A stretch of DNA of 64,000 nucleotides, taken from the NCBI RefSeq assembly GCF_024580525.1, contig NZ_JANIKQ010000010.1, forward strand, positions 39,396 to 103,395, given 5' to 3'. This DNA is from Neisseria dentiae. GTDB lineage: Bacteria > Pseudomonadota > Gammaproteobacteria > Burkholderiales > Neisseriaceae. Under the pieces are notes generated by a model. That model was not told the origin of the DNA. It saw only the letters and a list, made by a program, of their open reading frames with translations, and ran no database searches. Each line of letters starts with the position of its first letter. Position 1 is the first letter of the stretch. Shown piece by piece: positions 50,707 through 60,223 of the stretch. The translations under genes were made by a program, and so were the position numbers.

Positions 50707-52869
50707 ATGATCCGTTTGTTCCAATCGGGAAAATTCTGGCTGCGTTTCGCGGTGTACGGCACATTGGCCGCCGCTGCCGCCGCATTCGGCCTTTATTTCC
50801 TGCTGCACCATCTGTTCGACGGCCGCCGCATTCAGGCGCTGGCCGACGATGCTGTGCGCGGCACCGGCCGCACAGTGCGCTTCAGCACCGATATCGGCCG
50901 CAGCTGGCTGCCGCGCCCCACCCTTACCCTGCGCGATGTGGCCGTGAGCAAACCGAACAGCCGCGCCGATGCCGTGCATATCGGCGAAATGCGTATCGGC
51001 CTTTCGTGGCGCAGCTTGTGGAACGGCGCGGAAATCGAAAAATGGGTGCTGCAAAACGCCGATGCCGAACTCACCCGCCGTGCCGACGGCAGCTGGGGCC
51101 TGCAAGATCTATGGCAGCCGCGCGGCGGCACATGGCACGTTAACCGCCTGATTGTGGAAAACAGCCGTATCAACCTACACCTGCCCGAAGGCGGCTACCG
51201 CACCGAACGTTTTCATTTGAATATCGAACGGGCCGCCGAAGCAGGCGGCGTTTTCCAAAGCAGCGGCATCACCCGCCGCAACAACGGCCTGCCGTTGGCT
51301 TGGGAGAGCAGCGGCACGGCCACGCCGTCGGACAACGGCTGGCAGCTGCCCGCCCTGCATTTGGAAGCCGAGCTGCCTTTCCAAAACGGCACCGCCCGCG
51401 TGGCCGCCGATGCCGACGTGGTTTGGCAGTCGCAACACAACACCCTGCGGGCCGAAAACTTCAGCCTGCGCGCCGACAGCGCCTACCGGCAATTCCACTT
51501 AACCGCCCGCAGCCCGCTGGTGCTGTGGAAAGGCAACCACATCAGCACCGCCGAAATCAACAGCGTGTTTACCGCCGGCAACGACGACAGCCATTGGGAC
51601 GGCTCGTTTTCGCTCTCCCGCGTCAGCCTGCGCCCGAGCGTGGCCACCGTGGGCGAATTCAACCTCAACGTCAGCCACAAAAACGCTTCGCGGCAAACCA
51701 CTTTCGGCCTTTCCGGCCCGCTTGTCTGGCAAAAAAACACCTTGCTCGAATCAGACCGCCTGGTGCTGACTACCCACCAAGACAACGTTAAGGCCGCCCC
51801 GCGCCCGCGCCTGATCAGCCGCATGGAAGGACGTTTCTCCATGAACGGCGGCCGAAACTGGCAGCTCGACCTCAAAGGCCTGTTCGACCGCCAACACGCC
51901 GCCCTTTCCGCCCGCTATACCGCCGCAGCCGATGCCGCCCCCGCCAAACTCACTGCCGAACTGGATGCAGGCAAAATTTCACTCGCCCCCTATTGGAACG
52001 ATTTGCAGGCGCAAGGCGGTCATTCCTTCCCCACCCTATTCAACCACACCCTGATGCCGAATATCGAGGCCGCCGTCCGCATCGGCGGTCTCACCCTGCC
52101 CGGCCTGCAAATCGACGATCTGCAAACCACCCTTCACGCCGACAACCGCCGCATCGCCCTAACCAACTTCAGCGCCGGCCTATACGGCGGCCGCACCGAA
52201 GGCGGCATCAGCATCGCCAACACCAGTCCGCCCGTTTACCATTTGCAGCAAAACGCCCAAGGCGTGCAGATACGCCCGCTGCTGCAAGACCTGCTCGGCT
52301 ATCACGGCATCAGCGGCAGCGGCAATGCCGTACTCGACCTCACCGCCAAAGGCAGCGACCGCGCCGGCCTCACCCAAACACTTAACGGCAGCCTGCAACT
52401 GAATATTTCCAACGGCGCATGGCTGGGCGTGGACATGGCCAACTTTCTGCGCAACCTGCGTAACAACACCGCCGCCGACGGAAAAACCCGCAACGAACAG
52501 GTGCAAACACCGTTCAGCAGCTTCTCGCTCAACAGCGAAATCAGCGCAGGCATAGGCCGCCACGACCATACCGAGCTGGAATCCGATGCCTTCAGCATTA
52601 CCAGCAGCGGCCAAACCGACCTCAATACCCAAACCGTTTCGGAAAACGTGTTGATCCGCAATAATGCCAACCCCAATGCAAAACCCATTCCCATCAAAAT
52701 CAGCGGCCCCGTCGCCAACCCTTCGGTAACGCTCGACTATAACCGCCTAACTTCCGGCATGGCCACGCCCGAGGAAAAACAGCGTGCCCTCGCAGAAACC
52801 TTGCGCGAACAATGGCAATGGCTGAACACGCCGCCGAAAACGGCGGGGGAATCTGCCAATAAACGCTGA
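50707..52869 (+). CDS. AsmA-family protein
   Basis: A 720-residue inner-membrane-anchored periplasmic protein: one membrane segment at residues 10-33, an N-terminal AsmA domain (FDGRRIQALADDAVRGTGRTVRFSTDIG, PTLTLRDVAV), a long beta-rich middle and the AsmA C-terminal signature (QDLLGYHGISGSGNAVLDLTAKG, LNGSLQLNISNGAWLGVDM). AsmA-like proteins bridge the envelope and help phospholipid transport and outer-membrane homeostasis. The ATG at MIRLFQSGKFW was chosen because the open frame extends 900 bases further upstream only as an antisense artefact. A strong terminator follows. Confidence 0.88.
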   Translation: MIRLFQSGKFWLRFAVYGTLAAAAAAFGLYFLLHHLFDGRRIQALADDAVRGTGRTVRFSTDIGRSWLPRPTLTLRDVAVSKPNSRADAVHIGEMRIGLSWRSLWNGAEIEKWVLQNADAELTRRADGSWGLQDLWQPRGGTWHVNRLIVENSRINLHLPEGGYRTERFHLNIERAAEAGGVFQSSGITRRNNGLPLAWESSGTATPSDNGWQLPALHLEAELPFQNGTARVAADADVVWQSQHNTLRAENFSLRADSAYRQFHLTARSPLVLWKGNHISTAEINSVFTAGNDDSHWDGSFSLSRVSLRPSVATVGEFNLNVSHKNASRQTTFGLSGPLVWQKNTLLESDRLVLTTHQDNVKAAPRPRLISRMEGRFSMNGGRNWQLDLKGLFDRQHAALSARYTAAADAAPAKLTAELDAGKISLAPYWNDLQAQGGHSFPTLFNHTLMPNIEAAVRIGGLTLPGLQIDDLQTTLHADNRRIALTNFSAGLYGGRTEGGISIANTSPPVYHLQQNAQGVQIRPLLQDLLGYHGISGSGNAVLDLTAKGSDRAGLTQTLNGSLQLNISNGAWLGVDMANFLRNLRNNTAADGKTRNEQVQTPFSSFSLNSEISAGIGRHDHTELESDAFSITSSGQTDLNTQTVSENVLIRNNANPNAKPIPIKISGPVANPSVTLDYNRLTSGMATPEEKQRALAETLREQWQWLNTPPKTAGESANKR

Positions 52870-52877
52870 AACATAAA

Positions 52878-52909
52878 AAACCTGAACCGCTGTAAAACGG
52901 TTCAGGTTT
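52878..52909. terminator. Bidirectional terminator between the AsmA gene and the pilus operon
   Basis: 12-bp stem aaacctgaaccg / cggttcaggttt with an 8-base loop, A-run on the left and T-run on the right. It can stop the AsmA gene and the convergent pilus operon. A DUS core follows. Confidence 0.85.
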
Positions 52910-52995
52910 TTTTCAGACGGCCTTAAGGCGGTTTATCAATATCTGCTTTAAAGCATCTGTCTTTAAAAACAGGCGCACATAAAATCCCAAAAATA

Positions 52996-54069
52996 TCAAT
53001 AATTAACCTGTACGGTTACGGTGTCCTGATAATCGCCGTAGTGGTAGTCGGCGGAAGGTACGGTGGCGTAAATATTGTAGTTTTGCAGTGAACCCGTTCC
53101 CGTTCCGCCTACGCCGTTTCCGGTTTGTGTGGCGGTGGCGGTGTTGCCCCAAACCGCACCGTTGGCACCGCTGCCCGAGCGGAGCTGGTAGGGGATGCGG
53201 TCGGTATTGCCTCCGCCCGGTGTAACGGGCAGCATTTCGCCCGCACCGGCGGTATTGTTGTTGGACGGCTTCAAGCCGATGTTGTAAGGCGTGCCGCTGG
53301 TGCAGGTTACGTCGAGAGACGTACTCCCCGCCAAATTGCTGTCGCCGGGATTCACCGTGCCGAAGTCGATGTTATTGGGCTTGTTAACATTGCAGTTTTT
53401 TACTACGGTGGCGGAAACGGTAAACGGAAAGCGAAAGCGGGTAGCTGTTAACAGTGAACCACAAGAACTACCCGTGCCAAAAGCGACAGCCGTCGAACCA
53501 TCTGCAAAACTGGCCGTATATCGACCGGGTGGGACATTCGATAAAGGCGTGATGAGTCGGGCGTACACGGTTAAATTTACGGATCTGGTTGTATTTGCCG
53601 CTTCAGTAGCAGAAAAACTGACAGACGTATTCAGCATATCTCTATATTGCGAACCCCTACTGATCGTTCCCCAAATAGTGCTGCGGCTGGCATCGATATA
53701 CATATTGTATGCAAACTGGTTTGCCGTTGTGCATGAAACTCCGCTCGGGCACATATAGCGGGGGTTAAGTTGAGTGGTGTTGGCCCTGCTGCCGTCTGCG
53801 GCCAGACAAACTTGAAAAGCTTGGGCAGTTCCACTAGCAACGCTTTTCGTACAGGTAACGGTTACCGTAGCCTGAGTGGCCAGCGTGCCGGGGTTGAGCA
53901 AATCTACATTGCCGAAATTAACAGGCTGCATGGCTGCCGTGCACTCTGCTCTGGCCGTCTGAACAAATAACAGCAGGCAGGCGACGACAAGCAGCCGGGC
54001 AATAAACAGTATGCGCTGTTTGGCGGGGCGGACGGAAAACGGGCGGCCGGGCGGGTTTATTTTGTGCAT
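52996..54069 (-). CDS. Csu-type pilus tip adhesin (CsuE-like)
   Basis: A 357-residue protein with a signal peptide (LLVVACLLLFVQTARA) and two spore-coat-U (SCPU) domains, each with a cysteine pair. The first starts at ECTAAMQPVNFGNVDLLNPGT, the second around NCNVNKPNNIDFGTVNPGD, ending YQDTVTVQVNY. In archaic Csu pili the two-domain subunit is the tip adhesin that binds hydrophobic surfaces. The start overlaps the end of the usher gene by 13 bases. Last gene of the operon. Confidence 0.85.
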   Translation of the reverse strand: MHKINPPGRPFSVRPAKQRILFIARLLVVACLLLFVQTARAECTAAMQPVNFGNVDLLNPGTLATQATVTVTCTKSVASGTAQAFQVCLAADGSRANTTQLNPRYMCPSGVSCTTANQFAYNMYIDASRSTIWGTISRGSQYRDMLNTSVSFSATEAANTTRSVNLTVYARLITPLSNVPPGRYTASFADGSTAVAFGTGSSCGSLLTATRFRFPFTVSATVVKNCNVNKPNNIDFGTVNPGDSNLAGSTSLDVTCTSGTPYNIGLKPSNNNTAGAGEMLPVTPGGGNTDRIPYQLRSGSGANGAVWGNTATATQTGNGVGGTGTGSLQNYNIYATVPSADYHYGDYQDTVTVQVNY

Positions 54070-56588
54070 ATGATTTCACCTAAATCGGGCAGGTCGGCCT
54101 GATGCGGGCCGGTTTGATAGTTTGCGCTGAAACGGCATTCGCTTTCGTCGGGCAGGGCGATGCTGAAGCGGTTTTCTCCTGCCGCCAGGTTTTCAATAAA
54201 GGTTTGGCCGTCGAAACCGACCACGGCCGCCGGAATGCCGTCTGAACGGCGGATAACGGCTCCGGCGGGAATAACCTGCCCGTCGGTGCTTTTCAAAACC
54301 ATCGAAGCGGCCTGCATGCGGTTGAGCCTGAAACTAACGTTCACGCCGGATCGTTCGGACGGCACGGCCAAAATGCGTGCGCGCTCGGCTGCCATATTCT
54401 GCGGCAGGTCGGTGATGTCGATATCGAGCGTATTCTCCTGATAGGCCGAAAGATTAGGCACCAGCAATAAGCCTTTGCGGTTGGTATGGCCTACTTTGTT
54501 GTTAAACAAAGACACGGGCACGTCTGCCACACCGTCGGTGCTGACGACGGCAAAGCTGTTGTTGACGGCGCGCGTGGCAAACAGGCCGCCGTTCATCCAC
54601 ACCAGGCCGCCTTTCCAACCTGCGCTCCAATCGGTGCGGCCCTGTGCGTTGTAGACATTGCCGCGCGCATCGCCGTATTGGGTATCGTAGTTAATAAAGC
54701 CGTTCAGACGGCCTCTACTCCGCCCCTGTGTTTCGTTTTGCTGCCAACCGATGTTCCACGACGGGCTGTTCAGGCCGTCTGAAGATTTGCTGACCGAAAC
54801 GCGGTAGCTGTTGTCGCCGCCGTTGTCGCGTTGGCCGCTGAGTGTGGAGAAATAGCCTTTGTCGAGGTTGAACGACACGCCGCCGTAAAGGCTGTGCTGC
54901 CCGCCGGGGGTGAAGTTGCGGGCCGCGCTTAAAAATATGCTGGTGCGGCTGCCGAAATTGCGGTTCCAGTTTAAAGTGCCCACCTTATCGGGCGTTTCCT
55001 GCCCTTTTTTGCTGTGCAGGTAAGACAAGGCAAAAGAGCCTAACAGGTTGTTGTTCCAACCGACGGCAAGGGATGCGGTGCGGACGGGGGCGGCGGCTTC
55101 GGCAAGATAGGCGGCGGGATCGAGCGTGGCGCTCAAGTGGGCGAAACGGCCGTCGGTTCGGCTCCAACCCGTGCCGAACGACCAATCGCCTTTCTGCGTA
55201 CTGAAAGAAATACTGCTCTGCCTGCCGTTTTGTGTTTGAAGGCGGCTGTGCGCATGGCTGAGGTTTAACTGGCCCAACGAACCCAGCACCATGCTGGATG
55301 CCGCGCCGATTTGGCGGTAGCCGCTGCTGCCTTCGGCGTGCAGTTGGATGGTTAGGGCATTGGTGATGCCGTAACGCCATGTGCCGCTGCCTGCCGGTTT
55401 GTTGTCGTAATCGGCGGAGGCTAAACCGTAGCCACGGCGCAGATAGCCCGCCTCCAGCGACCATTCCGACAATCCTTTGGCCAAGAGGCCGCTGCCGCCG
55501 TATAAAGGCATATCCACAACCACGGTACGACCCAGCACATCGGTGGCCACCACTTGCGCCATGCCGCTGCCGCTGATGCCCGGCGGCAGGGTGATTTCAT
55601 ATTTGCCTGCGGCAATATCGCGGCTGTATTGTTTTACGCCGTCCAGATATAAATCTATCGTGCCCGGCAGCGTGCTTTCGCCCAAATAAGAAAACAACGG
55701 GGCAGTATTGCGCCACGGCTGCACGCCGTATGTGCGCTCCAGCCTGATGCCGCCGAGACGCGAACTGCCCGAGCCGTGCAATTGGCTGGTGAGCACGTCG
55801 CCGGCAGTCAACACCAACCCCTTGTCGGCCCATACCGTGCGCCAATAAGTGTCCAAACGGACATGGTTCGACGACGCGGCAGCGTCTTGCGGGCTTTGGC
55901 GGCTCCAAAGTTGGTTATGGCTCAAATAGCCGGCGGGCGTGGTGAGACGTGCCTCTGCCAACAGCCCTTGGCTGACATCGCCGTTGTGGTTGCGGGAAAC
56001 GTTGTAATCATAATTGAGCACACCTGCAAAACCCGATTCGGCAACTTGGTAAGCCCGTTGCGACCGGCTGCCGATGCGGGTGGTCGGCAAATCCAGCCAC
56101 GCCAGCGGCGCGGTTAGCGCCAAAGCCTGCCCGGCGGCATCGTATTGCATCTGTAGCTGCGCAATGCTGTCCAGCACATACCAAGCATCATGCGGCGGTT
56201 CGGCGGGGGCGGTTTCGGTTGTTGTTTTGGTATCGGGTAAGGCGGCAACAGATGTGGTGAGGCCGTCTGAATTTGAAGAGCCATCCGGCAGCGGCTGTTG
56301 CGGCTTCATGCTGCGTGCCTGCTGCAACAATTCGGGCGGTATGCGGATGCCGAGCGAGGTTAAGGTTTTGTTTTGAACCAACAAGGTTTCGTTATGCGAA
56401 ATGAATTCATATAGGCCGTCTGAAACGCTGCCGTTTACGCTCACCTGAGGGTAAACCGGCAGCCATTCGGCCGAGTAAACAGCCGCGTCCGGCAGATTCG
56501 GCTGTGCAGATATTTGAAGGGGTAGAAAACACAGCAAAATGCCGGAAACGATATGTTTAAGCGGGAAAGCAGCATTAACGGGCTGCAA
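54057..56588 (-). CDS. Csu-type fimbrial usher (CsuD-like)
   Basis: An 843-residue outer-membrane usher: signal peptide (IVSGILLCFLPLQISA), N-terminal chaperone-binding region, a beta-barrel rich in alternating residues (GGIRLERTYGVQPW, LDGVKQYSRDIAAGKYEI), then C-terminal plug domains with TNRKGLLLVPNLSAYQENTLDIDITDLP. It assembles and exports pilus subunits. It overlaps the chaperone end by 14 bases. Several DUS cores lie in the coding sequence, so it exchanges by uptake like its neighbours. Confidence 0.9.
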   Translation of the reverse strand: MQPVNAAFPLKHIVSGILLCFLPLQISAQPNLPDAAVYSAEWLPVYPQVSVNGSVSDGLYEFISHNETLLVQNKTLTSLGIRIPPELLQQARSMKPQQPLPDGSSNSDGLTTSVAALPDTKTTTETAPAEPPHDAWYVLDSIAQLQMQYDAAGQALALTAPLAWLDLPTTRIGSRSQRAYQVAESGFAGVLNYDYNVSRNHNGDVSQGLLAEARLTTPAGYLSHNQLWSRQSPQDAAASSNHVRLDTYWRTVWADKGLVLTAGDVLTSQLHGSGSSRLGGIRLERTYGVQPWRNTAPLFSYLGESTLPGTIDLYLDGVKQYSRDIAAGKYEITLPPGISGSGMAQVVATDVLGRTVVVDMPLYGGSGLLAKGLSEWSLEAGYLRRGYGLASADYDNKPAGSGTWRYGITNALTIQLHAEGSSGYRQIGAASSMVLGSLGQLNLSHAHSRLQTQNGRQSSISFSTQKGDWSFGTGWSRTDGRFAHLSATLDPAAYLAEAAAPVRTASLAVGWNNNLLGSFALSYLHSKKGQETPDKVGTLNWNRNFGSRTSIFLSAARNFTPGGQHSLYGGVSFNLDKGYFSTLSGQRDNGGDNSYRVSVSKSSDGLNSPSWNIGWQQNETQGRSRGRLNGFINYDTQYGDARGNVYNAQGRTDWSAGWKGGLVWMNGGLFATRAVNNSFAVVSTDGVADVPVSLFNNKVGHTNRKGLLLVPNLSAYQENTLDIDITDLPQNMAAERARILAVPSERSGVNVSFRLNRMQAASMVLKSTDGQVIPAGAVIRRSDGIPAAVVGFDGQTFIENLAAGENRFSIALPDESECRFSANYQTGPHQADLPDLGEIICTK

Positions 56589-57300
56589 ACTGAACCTCCG
56601 GTTGAATTATGCGGCCGTTAACCGTAACAAAAAGTTTGCCTTGCCGCAGGGCGGCGGCAGATGTGTTCAAACTGTATTGCCAGGTTTTGCCCGGCAGCAC
56701 ATATCCGGCCAAACCGCCCACCAAACTTTGGCGGTTTTTGCCGTTTTCTACGGCGATATTGCTCAATTGCGCATGAGCCGTGCCGGTGTTGGCGGCTGTG
56801 AGCAGCACCTTGCCGTCGGGCGTGCTTTGGGCGCGCCACTGCAACACGGTTTCGGGGTTTTCGGTTTGGTTTAAAAACAGGGGCACCGAATAGCGCAATA
56901 CGAATTGCAGGCCTTTTTGCGGTTTATCCGGTGCAGGCAGTTCGTCGACCACCAAGCGGTAGGCTTCTTCGGCCGCTCCGGCAGATTGGGTGCGGATAAC
57001 CCGGAACTGCTGCGAACCGCCCGCAGCAAGCTTAACCATAGGCGGGCTGGCCACCACCGCATGGCTGGGCGTGAGCACGTCTTTGCCTGTGCCGTCCTGA
57101 TCCCAACGGTAAACGCGCACTTGCGCAGTCAGCGGTTGTGCACCCGTATTGGTTAAAGTGAAAACACCCGCCCGCTGTTTGGCGGGCAGGGCAAGTCCGG
57201 TAGGGCTGATTTGCAGGCCGGCGGCTTGGCTGCAAAGCGCCGCAGCGCCCAACGCCAAACCGCACAGCCAACCGGCCGGCTTATGTGTGAACCATACCAT
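56575..57300 (-). CDS. Csu-type periplasmic chaperone (CsuC-like)
   Basis: A 241-residue PapD-like chaperone: signal peptide ending at SQAAG, then LQISPTGLALPAKQRAGVFTLTNTGAQPL, the FRVIR segment in the position of the subunit-binding strand, and a second Ig-like domain. It caps the SCPU subunits by donor-strand complementation. It follows the pilin by 17 bases and precedes the usher with overlap. Confidence 0.9.
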   Translation of the reverse strand: MVWFTHKPAGWLCGLALGAAALCSQAAGLQISPTGLALPAKQRAGVFTLTNTGAQPLTAQVRVYRWDQDGTGKDVLTPSHAVVASPPMVKLAAGGSQQFRVIRTQSAGAAEEAYRLVVDELPAPDKPQKGLQFVLRYSVPLFLNQTENPETVLQWRAQSTPDGKVLLTAANTGTAHAQLSNIAVENGKNRQSLVGGLAGYVLPGKTWQYSLNTSAAALRQGKLFVTVNGRIIQPEVQFAAR

Positions 57301-57317
57301 GTGTATATCTGCTTATC

Positions 57318-57905
57318 TTAGTAGATAACGGAAACGGTTACTTTGTCGCTGTAGCGGCCAACCGGCTTGTCGAGCTGGTTGCCTGCCACACGGCCGTAAA
57401 CCGGATAATTGACATTTTGGGCAAAACCTTGGCCGGTTGCGGATAAGGTGTTGGTGCCGTTTTGGTCGCCCCATACTTGGCTGCGGGCGCTGTCTTGATA
57501 CAGGGTGTAGGCGATTTTTTCGTTGGCTGCACCGGTGCCGGCCAAACCGTTCATGTTACCGCCGCCGGCATTGTTATTGTCGGTAGCGGGGGTAAGGGCG
57601 ATTTGGTAAGGCGTGCCTTTGGTGCATTTCACGGCAATCCCGTCTGAACCGCCGGCCTTGCTTTGGCCGTCAACATCGGTGTTGTGGTTGGAGAAGTATT
57701 CGCCGAAATCGATGTCTGCACCGGCAGAAGGCGTGGTTGCCTCTGCCGTGGGGGCGCCGCCGCCGTTGGTTACCACTTCGCAAACAGGTTTGATGCGGAT
57801 GGTAACGTGGAAGTCGGCGGTTTTGGTTTCCGCCGCCGCCATACCGGAAGCCAATAAAGCTGCTGCTGTTGAGGTGAGTACAAAGAGTTTTTTTACCGTT
57901 TTCAT
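57318..57905 (-). CDS. Csu-type major pilin (CsuA/B-like, SCPU domain)
   Basis: A 195-residue secreted subunit: signal peptide (LTSTAAALLASGMAAA), one SCPU domain with cysteines in KPVCEVVT and VKCTKGTPY, ending YSDKVTVSVIY. First gene of a four-gene operon, followed by chaperone, usher and tip protein. Classical Csu operons have extra CsuA and CsuB minor subunits before the chaperone; here there is only one, so the set is minimal. Confidence 0.88.
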   Translation of the reverse strand: MKTVKKLFVLTSTAAALLASGMAAAETKTADFHVTIRIKPVCEVVTNGGGAPTAEATTPSAGADIDFGEYFSNHNTDVDGQSKAGGSDGIAVKCTKGTPYQIALTPATDNNNAGGGNMNGLAGTGAANEKIAYTLYQDSARSQVWGDQNGTNTLSATGQGFAQNVNYPVYGRVAGNQLDKPVGRYSDKVTVSVIY

Positions 57906-58356
57906 GTGTAAAGTCCTTTTATTAAAACAACCGGTTAAAAATACCGGCCGTATTTATTTTTTTAGCGTTGCGTTGGAAGTTATCTTGCAGGCCGTCTATA
58001 TTGATTGCGGGCTGCACCGTAAATCTCGTGAAAGACTTTATACATACCGAATATCAAAAATATCTGCCGTCAGGATATTGGAATTATCCGGTTGTTTACT
58101 AAAATTGGCAATATTTTTACTTATGTTAATTTAAAGCACTTGCCCATCTGTTGCAATCACATCTATGCGCCCAAAACCGGGCGGCTTTGGCGGGCACTTT
58201 ACCGGCAACAACCGTTCTATCCCGCCGAATCGGCGGCATACCGCGTTTTGCAAGACTTTAAAGTTTGTAAACCTTTCAACTCGCAGGTAAAATCCTGCCG
58301 GTTGGAAATTTATGTTGATGCGGCCGTGCTGCCGTTATTTTTGTGGAGAAACAGAT
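57906..58356. promoter_or_regulatory. Region between the pilus operon and the transporter gene
   Basis: No credible gene is seen in 450 bases. It is AT-rich next to the pilin (57940-58130), where the pilus promoter should be. A GTGGAGA ribosome site precedes the transporter start. A partial DUS-like gccgtct is near 57990. Confidence 0.4.
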
Positions 58357-59703
58357 ATGAATGCCGTGGTGATTGCGGTTTTTGTGATGCTCGCACTATC
58401 GCTTGCGCGTGTGCATGTGGTATTGAGCCTGCTGCTGGGCGCGCTTGCCGGCGGCCTGATGGCCGGATTGGGCTTGGCGGAAACCATGAAAGTGTTTCAA
58501 ACCGGCCTGGCCAACGGCGCACAGATTGCGCTTTCGTATGCCATGCTCGGTGCTTTCGCCGTGGCCATCGCCCATTCGGGCTTGCCGCAAACGCTGGCCA
58601 ATGCGGTTATCCGCCGTTTGGATGCCAACCATGTGCGCGACAATGCGCCCGGCCGCATCGGCAGCATCAAATGGGGGCTGCTGCTGGCTCTTTTGGCTAT
58701 GAGTATCATGAGCCAAAACCTGATTCCGATTCATATCGCCTTTATTCCGTTGATTATTCCGCCGCTGCTGCTGGTGTTCAACCGTATGCAGATCGACCGC
58801 CGCCTGCTTGCCTGCGTAATGACTTTCGGCTTGGTTACCACTTATATGTGGCTGCCCTACGGCTTCGGCGAAATTTTCTTGAAACAGATTCTGGTGGGCA
58901 ATATCAACAAGTCGGGCCTGAACGTGGATAATGTGAACGTGATTCACGCCATGACCATTCCCGCTTTGGGCATGGTTGCCGGCCTGCTGATTGCGGTGTT
59001 TTTCAGCTACCGCCGCCCGCGCGCCTATCAAAACACTTCCGCCGATGTGGCGGCCAACCATCAGGCGATGGTGCAGCCGAAAATGTCTGCCTACCGCAGC
59101 TGGGTGGCGTTGGCGGCGATTGTGGTGTCGTTTGCCGTGCAATTATGGGCCGATTCCCTGCTGCTGGGCGCGATGGTCGGCTTTGCCGTGTTTATGGCCG
59201 CCGGTGTGGTGCGCTGGGGCGAAGCCGATGCCGTGTTTAACAACGGCGTGAAAATGATGGCGATGATCGGCTTTATCATGATTGCCGCACAAGGTTTTGC
59301 CGAAGTGATGAAGGCCACCGGCCAGATCGAGCCGCTGGTAAAAACCTCGGCCGATATGTTTGCCGGCAGCAAAGGCATGGCCGCTTTTGTGATGCTGCTG
59401 GTGGGGTTGTTGGTAACCATGGGCATCGGCAGCTCGTTTTCCACCCTGCCGATTATTACCGCGATTTATGTGCCGCTGTGCGTGGGCATGGGCTTCTCAC
59501 CGATGGCAACGCTGGCGATTATCGGCACCGCAGGCGCGCTTGGTGATGCCGGTTCGCCCGCGTCCGACTCCACTCTCGGCCCCACCGCCGGTTTGAATGT
59601 GGACGGCCAGCACGACCACATGCGCGACACGGTTATCCCCACCTTTCTACACTACAACCTGCCGCTGATGGTATCGGGTTGGATTGCCGCCATGGTGTTG
59701 TGA
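58357..59703 (+). CDS. Na+/H+ antiporter-like membrane transporter (NhaC/YuiF group)
   Basis: A 448-residue polytopic protein with about 11-12 membrane segments. Its pattern (LARVHVVLSLLLGALAGGLMAGLGLAE, the GALGDAGSPASDSTLGPTAGLN loop) matches the Na_H_antiporter family that includes B. subtilis YuiF, reported as a histidine permease. The substrate could therefore be Na+ or an amino acid. The start MNAVVIAV was chosen by ribosome site; the longer frame upstream is not conserved. Its TGA overlaps the slyX start by one base. Confidence 0.82.
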   Translation: MNAVVIAVFVMLALSLARVHVVLSLLLGALAGGLMAGLGLAETMKVFQTGLANGAQIALSYAMLGAFAVAIAHSGLPQTLANAVIRRLDANHVRDNAPGRIGSIKWGLLLALLAMSIMSQNLIPIHIAFIPLIIPPLLLVFNRMQIDRRLLACVMTFGLVTTYMWLPYGFGEIFLKQILVGNINKSGLNVDNVNVIHAMTIPALGMVAGLLIAVFFSYRRPRAYQNTSADVAANHQAMVQPKMSAYRSWVALAAIVVSFAVQLWADSLLLGAMVGFAVFMAAGVVRWGEADAVFNNGVKMMAMIGFIMIAAQGFAEVMKATGQIEPLVKTSADMFAGSKGMAAFVMLLVGLLVTMGIGSSFSTLPIITAIYVPLCVGMGFSPMATLAIIGTAGALGDAGSPASDSTLGPTAGLNVDGQHDHMRDTVIPTFLHYNLPLMVSGWIAAMVL

Positions 59704-59921
59704 TGCAAAACCTCGAAAACCGCATCATCGAATTGGAAATCCAAACCGCGTTGCAGGCCGATTTAATCGACAGCCTCGGCAACACCGTCGCCAAGATGCA
59801 GCAAGTGTTGGATTTACAGCAGGGGCAGCTCAGGCTGCTCTACCGGCGACTGCAAGAAAAGGGAGGCGAAGGCAGCGGTGCCGCATACAATCCGGCAGAC
59901 GAAATCCCGCCGCATTATTGA
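59703..59921 (+). CDS. slyX: SlyX family protein
   Basis: A 72-residue coiled-coil protein with the SlyX pattern (ENRIIELEIQTALQADLIDSLG, LDLQQGQLRLLYRRL) and the PHY-type end (DEIPPHY). Its function is unknown, with a helical region at residues 3-55. The start codon overlaps the transporter stop (TGATG). Confidence 0.92.
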   Translation: MQNLENRIIELEIQTALQADLIDSLGNTVAKMQQVLDLQQGQLRLLYRRLQEKGGEGSGAAYNPADEIPPHY

Positions 59922-59936
59922 ATGTGCCGACAGGTC

Positions 59937-60079
59937 GAGACCTTTGCAAACTCCCCAGATGTGGATGCAGTTCAAGGCGTAGCAGCGCAGCGAGCGCAGA
60001 CATAACATAGAGTTAGGCAAGCGAGCGAGCAGCGCACAACGCAGAAATGCGCCGCAGATGGGGAGTTTGCAAAGGTCTC
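59937..60079. mobile_element. 143-bp MITE-like element with perfect 21-bp terminal inverted repeats
   Basis: The left end gagacctttgcaaactcccc and its exact complement at 60059-60079 form a 21-bp perfect inverted repeat around about 100 bases with no coding capacity, rich in gcgag/gcgc words. The word GAGACCTTTGCAAA recalls ends of IS5-group elements in Neisseria; this is from memory. No transposase is in the window. It sits between slyX and rlmH and is followed directly by a DUS. Confidence 0.75.
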
Positions 60080-60223
60080 AGGCCGTCTGAACCATTATGT
60101 ATGTTTTCAGACGGCCTGTTTGGTATCCGCCGCCGCTGCGCTTTATTAAGGCCGTCTGAAAACATAACCCATCAAGCCAACCGCAACCAAACAAGATTTT
60201 GCCGGGCAGAAAGATTATCCATT

